Counted from the stretch's first letter, positions 1 through 8,380 are shown. The stretch is DNA of 10,318 nt from Stephanodiscus triporus (GCA_036939755.1 JALLAZ010002522.1:1-10318); one strand, 5' to 3'. Numbers and translations are program-made. Notes: generated by a model not told the origin, from the letters alone.

Positions 1-1548
1 GGGACGACGACGGAGGAGGAGTAGTAGTAGGAGGAGGAGGAGGGCGGGTGCGGGGGGGTGGCAACCGCCGCGACGGATCGTCGTCGGGCCCGCTCCCTCC
101 CCACGTGTACGACCTCGCGGACGCGACGTACCGCAGCATGCTGCTCAAGATGGACGTCGAGGGGGGGGGGACGAGGAAGGGAGGGGTGGGGGTAGGAGGA
201 GGAGGGGGAGGATGCGATCAGTCGATACTGGTCAGCGGGGAGAGCGGCGCCGGTAAGACGGTAACGACCAAGTTCATCATGCAGTACCTCGCGACGCTCT
301 CCGAGCGCAGGGCCGAATCGAGGACGAAGGCGGTCAACGGCGGCGGCGCGATGATCCGGGGGGGCGGGGACGGCAACGCGTCGTCTTCGTCTTCGTCGTC
401 GTCGTCGTCTTCGTCGGGCGGAAAATCCCAAACCCTCCAGCAGCGTCGCGGTTCCATCGGCCACGTCGGCATCGAGCAGCAGGTGCTGAGATCGAATCCG
501 ATACTCGAATCGTTCGGCAACGCCCGTACGATACGTAACGACAATTCGAGTCGATTCGGTAAGTTCATCGAGATACGATTCGATTCCGGCGGCACCCTCG
601 TGGGCGCGTCCGTCGAGACGTACCTCCTCGAGAAGGTGCGGCTGATATGTCAGGCGGAGGGCGAGAGGAATTATCACGTCTTCTACGAGATGCTCGACGG
701 GATGAACGACGACGACATGTCCCGCTTCCTGTTGGACGAATACGGCTCCCCGGAGGACTTTCGCATAACGAGCCGATCGGGCACGTACGACCGCCGGGAC
801 GGGGTGAAGGACGCCGACACCTACCACACCCTCGTCGATGCCCTCGACGTCATGGGCTTCCCGACGGAGAGACAATACGACCTGTTCGGCGTGGCGAGCG
901 CGATATTGCACCTGTCGAACCTGACGGTCAATCCCATACGGGGTGGGGAGGAGTGCGAGATCGACCCGTCGAACGTGCACCTGCGTCCGGTATTGGAACT
1001 CCTTGGCGTGACGCGGGAGAATCTGAATCACGCCATTTGCTACTTCAAGATCGAGGCGCGGGGGCAGTCGTACACGAGGGCCGTGCAGAAGGACAAGGCC
1101 GAGAAGGGACTCGAGGCCCTAATGAAGGCCACGTACAGCGCCATGTTCGATTACATCGTAAGGACGATCAACTCGAGCATCACCGTGAAGAAGACCAGAG
1201 GGGGGGGGGGGGGGGGGGGGGGGGCGTCCTCCTCCAGGGGAGACCACTCGTCGTCTGGAAGCGCCTTCATCGGCGTACTCGACATATTCGGCTTCGAGAG
1301 CTTCAGGACCAACTCGTTCGAACAGCTCTGCATAAACTACTGCAACGAGGCGCTCCAGCAGCAGTTCAACCTCTTCGTGTTGAAGAACGAGCAAGACATA
1401 TACGAGCAGGAGGGGATAAACTGGTCGTTCATATCGTTCCCAGACAATCAGGATGTGTTGGACTTGATCTGGAAAAAGGGACAAGGGATATTAAACATAT
1501 TGGACGATCAGTGTAGGGCGCCGGGTACCACGGATAAGACGTTTGCCA

Positions 1549-1591
<43 letters not shown>

Positions 1592-4500
1592 TGTGCGTTT
1601 GCTGGTGCTGCTACTATTTTTTATTCTTTTTTGAACGACTTCCAATTGTTTATTTGGTCGAACATTTCTGCCCTCCGTTTTTATCCCCCAGACGATTTGT
1701 ATCAAAAGCTAATTAACAAACCACGCTTTGAAGCAAACTTTCGTCAGGTGGGCGCGCGACAGTTTGGGGTCTTCCATTATGCCGGGCTTGTAGAATACGA
1801 CACCGACGGATTCGTGGAGAAGAATAAGGACGAGCTCCCCCGCGAGGCGACGGATCTGTTGCTATCGTCGTCGAGCGCGTTTGTGAGGGAGCTCGCCGCG
1901 ATAATCAGCTCCTTGTCGGCGTCGCCGGAGCAGGCCAAGTCTGCGCCACGGGGGGGGAAGAAGAGCGTCACTGTCGGCGGCCACTTTGCGAGCCAGCTCC
2001 AATCGCTCAGGGCAAAAATCGAGCAGACGTCCCCCCATTACGTCCGATGTCTGAAGCCCAACGGTCTGCTGGTCCCGGACAACTTTGACCCGCTGATGAT
2101 CGTGGAACAGTTACGGTGCGCCGGCGTCGTTGAGGCCGTGCGAGTCAGCCGCGTGGGTTACCCTCAGCGATATAATCATTCGCAGTTCGTTTCGCGGTAT
2201 AGAACGCTTGGGTTACGCGAGATGAAAAAAGCGGCGAAGTCCTCATCGCGGAAGGTGAAGCCGGTGGTTGTTTTAGTTGATGCCATCGCAAAGAAAATGG
2301 TGGACATAATGGAAAAATCACCGCCGGCGAAATCCCCAGAGGTAAAGAAGGACAGGAAGTTGAGCTCCGAGAGCAGGGTTGATTTATTGGCAGTGGGAAT
2401 CCAAGTTGGCAAGACGAAGGTTTTCCTCCGACAACGGGCATTTGACATTATTGAAAAAATGCGCAAGGGCCATATGGCCACCGCCGCGATCAAAGTCCAG
2501 GCAATTGCGCGAAGATATGTCCATCGCCGTGCCTTTAAGGAATGTTGTGAGGCTAATCTGCAACTGCAATGCTGGGTCCGGGGTATTCTTGCCGTAAGAA
2601 ATGTACAAATGGCTCGAGAACATTTCAATGCCCAAAGGATACAAAGTGCTTATAGACAGCACAGAGCTCGCGCTGTTTATCTCAGTGTGCTGGCGATTGT
2701 TCAATGGTGTCAACGGCGGCGACGTGGATCTCTGGGACGTGCAAGGTACAATTACTTGAGCAGGCTAAGACGTTCCGCCGTTGTGATTCAATGTGCCATA
2801 CGCATCAAGCGATCTGCTCAAATTTTTGAGAAATTAAAGCACGATGCCAAGAACCTGCAGAATGTGGCAGAAGAAAGAGACAAATTTAGGGAGCGGATGG
2901 AGCAGATGAGGATAGAAATGGAGATAATGAGATTGGCGGCGAAGAGGGAAGCCGAGGATACTGCCAAATTAAAGAGTCAGGCGATGAGTACTCGTGACGG
3001 CGAAGCCAATAAGGTAGCAAACTTGCAGGATGAGGTGGATCGTCTGAGGGATGAGTTGGCAACTGTAAATAAACAGCTTGAAGAGGAACATCAAAGATCT
3101 AGGGAGGCAATTGAATCAGCACAGTCTATAAAAGTGCAATTAGAAAATGCCCACGAATCAATTGCTCAACTGAAAATAACGTTGGCGGAAGCTAACTGCC
3201 CAAAGAAGAACGACGACGCGAGCATAATACTACAATACAAGTTAGATGAAGCACTCACCCTGGCTCATATGAGAGAGGAGGAAATCAAGAAGTTGAAAAG
3301 CGAACTGAGTAAGAGTGGATCTATTCCGTCGAAACCGCAGTCCCATTTAAATAGTGTCAGTGAGTCTAGAGAAGAAGACTTGAAAGAGATTGCGGCATTG
3401 AAGAAAGAGCTCGAAAAGGCAAAAATGAACCAGTCGTCAGCCTCGACGAGCAAATCTTTCCCCGAATATACGTCCTTGTCATCAGAACTGGAAACAAATA
3501 GACTAAGAGAAGAAAACAAAATTCTTCGAGAGGAGCTAGATCAGGCAAGCAGAAGCAGCCAGTCGTCTCTAATATTGTCAGACTCTGCGATGGCAGAATC
3601 GAAATCGTTGTCAGAAAAAAAGTTGAAGAAGGACATTTCCAAGCTAAAGGAGGCAAACAAGAAGATATTAGAAACGGCTGAGGAGCAATATGCATCTCTA
3701 GTAGATCTCGAGAAAACAAATGCCGAGCTTCGGAGTAAAATCGAATCTTTGCAAAATGAGAGCATTGTCGGGCTCGCTGCTGATGCAAATTCTCCTGACA
3801 ATTTAAAGGCGTGTCTTGCGAAGGCAAAGTTGAGACTTAAAGCTGAACAGGCTCGTGCAGAAGAAGCGGTTGCTCGGGAGGCTAAGCTTCGAACAGAAAT
3901 GGCTGAGATGCGCTCTCTGCAGCGCAACCGAAATAGCCCCGAAAGGAACGTCTTAATCATGCATCAATCCATTGACGAAGAGGAACAATGTGATGAAATT
4001 TCCACACTTCAATTTGAAGTGGAGCGGCTGCGTAGTGAGTTGCGCGTGGCGAAAGATGAGGAAGGGACTGCACAAAGCTCATTTGCCGACGACATGATTC
4101 AGGAAAAATATGACGAGCTGACACGTATCGCTGTGCAAAAAGACTTGGAAATTGAGAAACTCAAACTGCGTGTCAGAACACAAGATGCAGAGCTAAAATC
4201 CGTGGTAGAGGAAGTGACTGAAGAAGATTTGATGTTTGGTATGAGACAGCACAGTGACGGCAACGCAGATATTACCGCGTCTGAGAATGAAGGACTTCGG
4301 GCTCTGAATGAGGAATTATCTAGACAGCTTGGAATGTACACGGAGCAGTTGGAAGATGCAAAGTTGAAACTCAAGGAAGAAAAGACTCGTTCCGAGATGG
4401 AGCTAAAAGCATTCTCGGTGGCACTTATGGGTGTGGATGACCTCCGTGTCGCTGCGGAAAACATGAGCCGGCAGCTTCATGTCATAAAAAAGAATGGATA

Positions 4501-4855
4501 TGTTCCACCTGGTGGCTTGACCGGCGAGGATTCATCAGAAAATATCCAAAATGCGATGCGTGCAGTCGAATCGATGGCCAAAGCAAATCAGAGGATCGAT
4601 CATCCATCGATATCCGGAAACACCGCCGTAACTCCACAACCAGGTTTCAATTTATGGAACATAATGAATGCTGTTATGAGTCCTGTGCGAGAGTCAATGC
4701 ATGATGAAATGGATGATGAAATAGAGGAGCAAACAGGTGAATTATTCACAACCACCGCTGATGTATTGACGAAAAAAAGCTCATCAAAACACAAATCTTC
4801 CAAAAGGAAGAAGAAAAGGAGTGGTGGTGGCAGTGTCATCAGCTCCTTCTTTTGA
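1..4855 (+). CDS. Myosin heavy chain, 5'-partial, two exons (1..1548 joined to 1692..4855)
   Basis: This is an actin-based ATPase motor with a calmodulin/light-chain-binding neck and a probably dimerising tail. The frame is open to the left edge, so the start codon and N-terminal subdomain lie upstream; 1569 residues are visible. Motor landmarks are PPHVY near residue 31, the P-loop GESGAGKT at 79-86, switch I NDNSSRFGK at 179-187, switch II DIFGFE at 427-432, the relay segment DNQDVLDLIWKKGQGILNIL, the actin-binding stretch HYVRCLKPN, the SH helices LRCAGVVEAVRVSR, and GKTKVFLR near 755 ending the converter. Five IQ motifs (about 780-896) and an interrupted coiled coil (about 895-1446) follow, then a basic end. 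SH2 Cys is kept (658) and SH1 is Ser (668), as in myosin V-like motors. Low-complexity Gly and Ser insertions interrupt the motor. I see no DIL, FERM or MyTH4 domain. Family is certain; class is not assigned. The stop is TGA at 4853. Confidence 0.95.
381..416 (+). repeat. TCG/TCT trinucleotide repeat coding for 12 serines
   Basis: Twelve consecutive serine codons (TCG and TCT only) lie in loop 1 of the motor, between the P-loop helix and the conserved IEQQVLRSNPILESFGNA segment. Because the unit is three bases, length change would keep the frame. The mix of TCG and TCT suggests the tract is partly degenerated. Confidence 0.95.
1200..1224 (+). repeat. 25-base poly-G tract in coding sequence (Gly run)
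   Basis: Twenty-five consecutive G bases code for an uninterrupted glycine run in the loop before the switch II strand. The frame on both sides is right for myosin, so the tract length seen here is in phase. It is a slippage hotspot and a sequencing hazard: a one-base change would abolish the switch II half of the motor. Confidence 0.95.
1549..1691 (+). other. Intron (143 bases, phase 1) with GT-rich 5' end
   Basis: The donor is GTGAGT at 1549 and the acceptor follows a pyrimidine-rich stretch ending in CCCCCAG at 1691. Removing it joins a split codon (A plus AC, Asn) and restores the family-typical text TDKTFA-N-DLYQKL; reading through breaks it. Its length is not a multiple of three, and retention gives an in-frame TGA at 1632-1634, truncating the protein within the motor. 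The donor sits directly against a GT dinucleotide repeat, so many alternative GT dinucleotides are nearby. Confidence 0.93.
1553..1589 (+). repeat. GT dinucleotide microsatellite, about 18 units
   Basis: Eighteen GT units plus a final G begin four bases after the start of the splice donor and fill the first quarter of the intron. The long Cys-Val and Thr-His runs read in other frames across it are artefacts of the repeat. Confidence 0.95.
2483..2830 (+). other. Neck: five IQ motifs
   Basis: Five light-chain-binding motifs follow the converter. They centre on IKVQAIARRYVHRR (about 2489), LQLQCWVRGILAVR (about 2558), AQRIQSAYRQHRAR (about 2630), IVQWCQRRRRGSLGR (about 2696) and AVVIQCAIRIKRS (about 2777). 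The second and fourth are the most degenerate. Spacing of roughly 23-25 residues is normal for an extended lever arm. Calmodulin or a calmodulin-like light chain is the expected partner. Confidence 0.88.
2828..4480 (+). other. Coiled-coil tail segments
   Basis: About 550 residues rich in Glu, Lys, Leu, Arg and Gln show heptad-like spacing, for example DEVDRLRDELATVNKQLEEE and ETNRLREENKILREELDQ. Serine-rich or Gly/Pro-containing breaks (around 3310-3370, 3430-3480, 3545-3610, 3770-3800 and 4060-4090) divide it into several shorter coils. This suggests a dimer with flexible joints rather than a continuous rod of the myosin II type. Confidence 0.85.
4481..4852 (+). other. C-terminal tail with acidic then lysine-rich end
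   Basis: After the coiled coil comes a less structured region containing PGFNLWNIMNAVMSPVRE, an acidic patch (MHDEMDDEIEEQ, about 4700-4730), and a Lys/Ser cluster KKSSSKHKSSKRKKKR (4772-4819) ending in SGGGSVISSFF. The basic cluster could bind acidic lipids or actin, or act as a nuclear localisation signal; the sequence does not decide. No known cargo-binding fold is recognisable. Confidence 0.7.
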
Positions 4856-5480
4856 GCTAGTTAAGATAAATATAAATTCTTTGTATTGTGTCGTTGTTGC
4901 GGTATGTAGACTACAGATAAGTAAAATAGAAATTGATGAGCTTTCAACTCTTAAATTGATTTTTTCTTTTATTCAAACAAATGCACACAGGTCAGGGGAT
5001 CTCGATCTAACGATACCTACGACCCACAACTCGCGCCAGATCAATTGGCAAATACGACCTCGATCCTAACGATTAATCAGTGAAAATGAGTTTGACTAGC
5101 TTCGTCTAGGAAAATGATGTTGCAACTTTTCAATTCTAGAAAAATTAGGACAGATATTTGCTAACTGTCGCTATGAAGATGAAAAGATCTCATAGAGATC
5201 AACAGAGAAAATGAGAGTCCCATCATGAGATGAAGCGCATGCTCAGTAGAGCATGCTAGAGGCCGCACAAGTGGCTCTCTCCAATGAATGATATTCTCCC
5301 ACTAATAATTTGCCCAATGTGAAGGAGTCTAGGGCAAGACTCACTCCCTCAGGGCCTGTCCAAGTGCATGTAGAAAAAAAGAAAAAAGATGAACATCAAA
5401 CATCGCACAAAAAATGACTGGCTTTTCTGGTGAATTTCTATCTCTTTTCTGTCTCACTTCTTGAAAAAATGTTCATTCAC
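4856..5480. other. 3' flank of the myosin gene, no gene seen
   Basis: The sequence after the stop is AT-richer than the gene and should include the 3' UTR. I see no canonical AATAAA in the first 200 bases; AGATAAATATAAAT at about 4864 is only suggestive. A short imprecise direct repeat (CTCGATC, optional C, TAACGAT) occurs near 5001 and 5059. Two hairpins lie in it: GATCTC/GAGATC at 5186-5200, and GCATGCTC/GAGCATGC at 5237-5256 with loop AGTA. No reading frame resembles a protein. Confidence 0.55.
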
Positions 5481-5488
5481 TAATGGCG

Positions 5489-5524
5489 CTTGGAAAGTGC
5501 AATCAAACTTTCCAAGGCACTTTC
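5489..5524. repeat. Overlapping inverted repeats (two alternative hairpins)
   Basis: CTTGGAAAGT at 5489-5498 is perfectly complementary to ACTTTCCAAG at 5507-5516, with an 8-base loop. GAAAGTGC at 5493-5500 is also perfectly complementary to GCACTTTC at 5517-5524. The two stems share the left arm and cannot form together. Confidence 0.8.
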
Positions 5525-5697
5525 ACGAATAAACAAATTAGTTTTTCTTAAGTATTTTATGAGTCATAATGTCTACCATCCGAAAATTCTTTCTCTGGTC
5601 CTTTTCACCTCCCGCCAAGCTCGGGCGAGCCTTTTTCATGCTCCACAATGACAATTGATGGCACATCAGGTAGGTAGGTAATGTTTTATTTCCTCGG

Positions 5698-5727
5698 CCA
5701 CCGGCGGTCGAATGGGACCGCCGATGG
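5698..5727. repeat. GC-rich inverted repeat
   Basis: CCACCGGCGGTC (5698-5709) pairs with GACCGCCGATGG (5716-5727) with one mismatch across a 6-base loop. The inner eight base pairs are perfect. It lies in non-coding sequence and its role is unknown. Confidence 0.8.
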
Positions 5728-5848
5728 TATCATTAGAAGTGGATTTTCACCTCACATTCAGCGATGCAACATTTGGCTGTGTATCACACGCCGTTTTCTC
5801 TGTGTGATAGCTAAAGAATTACAGGACATGAACATCTCCGCATCGCAG

Positions 5849-5875
5849 CCACCTCCTCCGCCGCCGCCGCCACCG
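5849..5875 (+). repeat. CCG/CCT trinucleotide repeat
   Basis: Nine CCN triplets, mostly CCG, stand in otherwise unremarkable sequence. They read as polyproline on the plus strand and polyglycine on the minus strand within short frames, but nothing else supports a gene here. Confidence 0.8.
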
Positions 5876-5994
5876 TCACTGCACTTCAATATGAAGTCCC
5901 GCGTCAGTCCAAATAAGGGAGGATAGAAAGAGTCGGCATCACAGTTCAAGTTTGTTTGAATCCCCAGGGTACTATTCTACATTTGATGGTGTCG

Positions 5995-6136
5995 TACCCG
6001 GCGGCATTGTTCCCCTGCCTGCCGGTGGCGTTGTACCCAGCGGCATCATCCCCCCACCTGCCGGTGGTGAGTGACCCAGCAGCTATGTTCCCCCGCCTGC
6101 TGGCAGCGACATCTTACCCGGTGGCATTGTTCGGTT
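5995..6136. repeat. Degenerate 39-base minisatellite, about 3.5 copies
   Basis: The motif TACCCGGCGGCATTGTTCCC recurs in altered form from 5995, 6034, 6073 and 6115, giving periods of 39, 39 and 42 bases. Each copy has a CC-rich middle and a CTGCCGGTGG-like end; the last is partial. All periods are multiples of three and one plus-strand frame stays open through the copies as a Pro/Ala/Leu-rich 13-residue repeat. The surrounding frame has no good ATG context or recognisable domain. Confidence 0.75.
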
Positions 6137-6191
6137 ATTCATGTTCTTCATGTAACAAATGCTCAGTTCTAAATGTATTTAATTTATGCAT

Positions 6192-6241
6192 ACACTCATA
6201 ATGGTAGATTTATCAGATTATGCCACAAATGTTATGAGTGT
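6192..6241. repeat. 10-bp inverted repeat with 30-base spacer
   Basis: ACACTCATAA (6192-6201) and TTATGAGTGT (6232-6241) are perfect reverse complements. No coding potential or flanking duplication is obvious. Confidence 0.7.
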
Positions 6242-6980
6242 GGTAGAGCATCTCTCGGGCCCAACTAGCCTGACGGGAAGCTTGCAATCTGATTCCTTCA
6301 TTCTCCAAAGGCAAGCGTTTTTTTGCATTGTGACAGCCAAGCCCTAGCTCAAAAAACGCATGGCGACCGCCTCCGTCGGGCTTTCGTTGTGACATTCGCT
6401 TGCCGTCGTCGTCAGCAACTGAGGCCCTCGGCAAGGGAACTGGCCACTTACCTTCAGTCTGAATTGGATGCTATCAAACTCCCACTCAAAGTCATGGATC
6501 GTTTCGAATTTGACAAATGACTGGGACGTGTAGAATAGAAGTATCTTGGAGAAAATAATTAGATCTTGCATTTCATAGAGTGAAACTCTCAAATTTGTGA
6601 CTCTATCAGTCGTACCCCAAACAACCGCAGCGATGGAGAGGGAGCGGCGCTGACGGTGCGGGTGGTCAAGGGGTGGCCTTAGTCGAGCGATGGGTTCAAT
6701 TTTTGGTGAAATCCGTCCATCGGTTGCTGAGATATGGGCCGTTGCGGCGGCAGTGCAATGTTCAATGTTCGATCTTATTTTTTTGTCCCTGAAGGACTTG
6801 GGGTGGTGCGAGGAAAAACAGCCACCAGTAAAAGCGGTCTTACCAGTTTAGACATGTGCAATGTTCGATGTTCATCTTTTTTCTTTTTCTCTCGAAGCAC
6901 TTGGACCTGGCCTTAATTTCACCGCGGTGGGAGTATTGATGACAAATACCTTCTCTCTTTAGTACGTGTTTTGTCGTATG
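6242..6980. other. Intergenic sequence, no gene recognised
   Basis: Short open frames on both strands show no recognisable protein family. Nested inverted repeats GGCAAGCG/CGCTTGCC (6310-6317 and 6397-6404) and GCGTTTTTT/AAAAAACGC (6315-6323 and 6351-6359) bound a roughly 95-base stretch. A diverged direct repeat starting GTGCAATGTTC (6753 and 6856), each copy followed by a T-rich run and a GAAGNACTTGG-like end, lies about 103 bases apart. Confidence 0.5.
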
Positions 6981-6987
6981 TAGACGT

Positions 6988-7107
6988 AAATACCCTTTTT
7001 CAGCGAGGGTATTTTTATGTGGGATTGTGGGGCGCAGAGTGGTACTTTTTACCAGAAAATACCACTTTTTTTGTTAGGAGGAATCAGAAAATCCCACATC
7101 ACAAAAA
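6988..7107. repeat. Foldback cluster with three stems
   Basis: AAATACCCT (6988-6996) pairs with AGGGTATTT (7006-7014). ATGTGGGATT (7017-7026) pairs with AATCCCACAT (7090-7099), and TTTTT/AAAAA extends it outward (7012-7016 with 7103-7107) after a three-base bulge. Inside the second stem, AGTGGTA (7038-7044) pairs with TACCACT (7060-7066). All listed pairings are perfect. It may be a decayed miniature foldback transposon or a structured transcript; no target-site duplication is clear. Confidence 0.7.
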
Positions 7108-7109
7108 TT

Positions 7110-8380
7110 CACATCGTATCTACCAAGCCGTCGCTGCACCGCCCTACCCACAGCAGCTTTGCTGGCACTCTCCATGGCAACATCCGCCATGGACCCAAAT
7201 CATGGCGCCACAGCTCCCTATGAGTCTATTGCAGGCGGCCAGTGCCCGGGTTTGCGCTCGCTGCGACCAATTCTCTTGTTTGGTGTGCCAAAATGGCACC
7301 AATTGATAAATTGAGAGATGGGCAGAGCACCGGTCTTGGGTGGCTGCCTCTCGATGAAGATACACAACAATCAACAGAGCAATGGTGTCAGTGGTGGGTA
7401 GGACGTTGAAGAGGAAATGCGACCAGGCGGAACATGTGGGGAAGGACGCTTACCTGTCATTTAGGTGGGTCGAATAGAGCAGCAAAAAAATTGAAAATAG
7501 AGAGAGTGACGGGGCCTTGGATTTTGATGGCTCTGTTGGATAGGATGGGGGGATGCAACAACCAACTAAAAGTCGGCCTACATGTTAGGATATGGTTAGG
7601 GGGGAGGGAGTGCAGGGCGATGACAATGGGGGAGGATGCTGTCGGATCATTGTGACCGTCACATGAAGGGGCAAAGAATATGAAAAACAAAATTCATCGT
7701 GGTCTTAGGCGGCCATCAATCAACGATTGAATGAAACAACCAACCAAATGCATGCAGGAGAGATGGGGGATAGATAGGACAGGACGTGTGACCGGCGGAA
7801 AGTGCAGGGGGAGTGGTATTTGATCGTTCTGGGGGCGGTCAAGTTGGGAAGGGGGAGAGAATTGAATAAAATAGATGCCCTCATTAAATTAATTATTTTC
7901 TTAGCCTGTGCAATAAATTGAATAAAATCCTTTGTAGGTGCCTTCAATCCACCCATCGCAAAGAGATTCCCGGGGGTGGGCGGCCATTTATCACAATAGC
8001 CATGCCGCTAGACCTGGCATTCGGCTTTGCCATGGTGGTGTTCTTTTTTGAGAATTGGATTCCTCATGAGTACTATTTCTATGCAGAGAATCTACAAGGG
8101 GTACTTATGTCTTAGAGTTTTTTTGTTTTGCATGTAGGGTACTTTCAGTAATGTGGGATGTAGTGTGGGACTCCGTGTCGACACAGGCAGAGTAAATATG
8201 AGTTCGTACTTTCTCATTTTTCAGATGGTGTTTTGCCTTTTCTGGTACATAATGAAATCATACAATCCCATTTTTGGGATGGCATCTGAAATTATTTGGT
8301 AATAAACAAAAAGATTCCCTCACACCTGGGCACAAGGGGAAATCCCTTTTTGGACAAATTTGCCCTCCATAACCATAAGC
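7110..8380. other. Intergenic sequence with faint tandem duplication, no gene recognised
   Basis: I find no supported gene. G-rich segments around 7398, 7584 and 7773 look like diverged copies of a 186-189-base unit: each has an AGGA-rich start and a GTGNAGGGNG or GTGGGGA-like end, and the second and third are preceded by ACAACCAAC. Exact 12-base copies of ATTGAATAAAAT lie at 7861 and 7917. At about 8266 ATCCCA and TGGGAT form a small hairpin around TTTT. I saw no tRNA, rRNA or other recognisable RNA gene by eye. Confidence 0.4.

Larger units (their letters stand above)
1..2460 (+). other. Myosin motor (head) domain with low-complexity insertions
   Basis: This region, minus the intron at 1549-1691, encodes the catalytic head. 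P-loop, switch I and switch II codons are at 237-260, 537-563 and 1281-1298, and all key nucleotide-binding residues are intact, so the ATPase should be active. Four surface regions are enlarged: a Gly-rich stretch just before the P-loop (about 162-212); loop 1, with about 55 residues including a Ser run (about 300-465); a Gly/Ser stretch before the switch II strand (about 1188-1262); and a Lys/Ser-rich insertion in the converter (about 2218-2390). Loop 2 (about 1900-1980) is of ordinary size and contains RGGKK. Loop 1 length is known to tune ADP release in other myosins; an effect here is inference. Confidence 0.93.

Noticed and set aside
647..1516. 289-codon plus-strand open frame overlapping the motor exon
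   Set aside because: It is Arg/Gly-rich text in another frame of strongly GC-rich myosin coding sequence, with no family resemblance.
1508..1705. Minus-strand frame with a Thr-His run
   Set aside because: It is the reverse reading of the GT microsatellite in the intron.
2147..2149. Loss of the SH1 cysteine as a defect
   Set aside because: Serine at this place is normal in myosin V-like motors, so it is not evidence of inactivation.
2145..2713. Several overlapping minus-strand open frames (98-150 codons)
   Set aside because: They are antisense to conserved converter and IQ codons and show no recognisable protein.
5681..5926. 81-codon frame with a polyproline run
   Set aside because: It depends on the CCG repeat and crosses a hairpin; there is no domain, no homologous pattern and no supporting context.
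6971..7306. 111-codon frame ending in a C-x2-C-x4-C-x2-C pattern
   Set aside because: It begins at TTG, crosses the foldback cluster, and the only in-frame ATGs lie near its end. The four cysteines alone do not make a zinc-binding domain.
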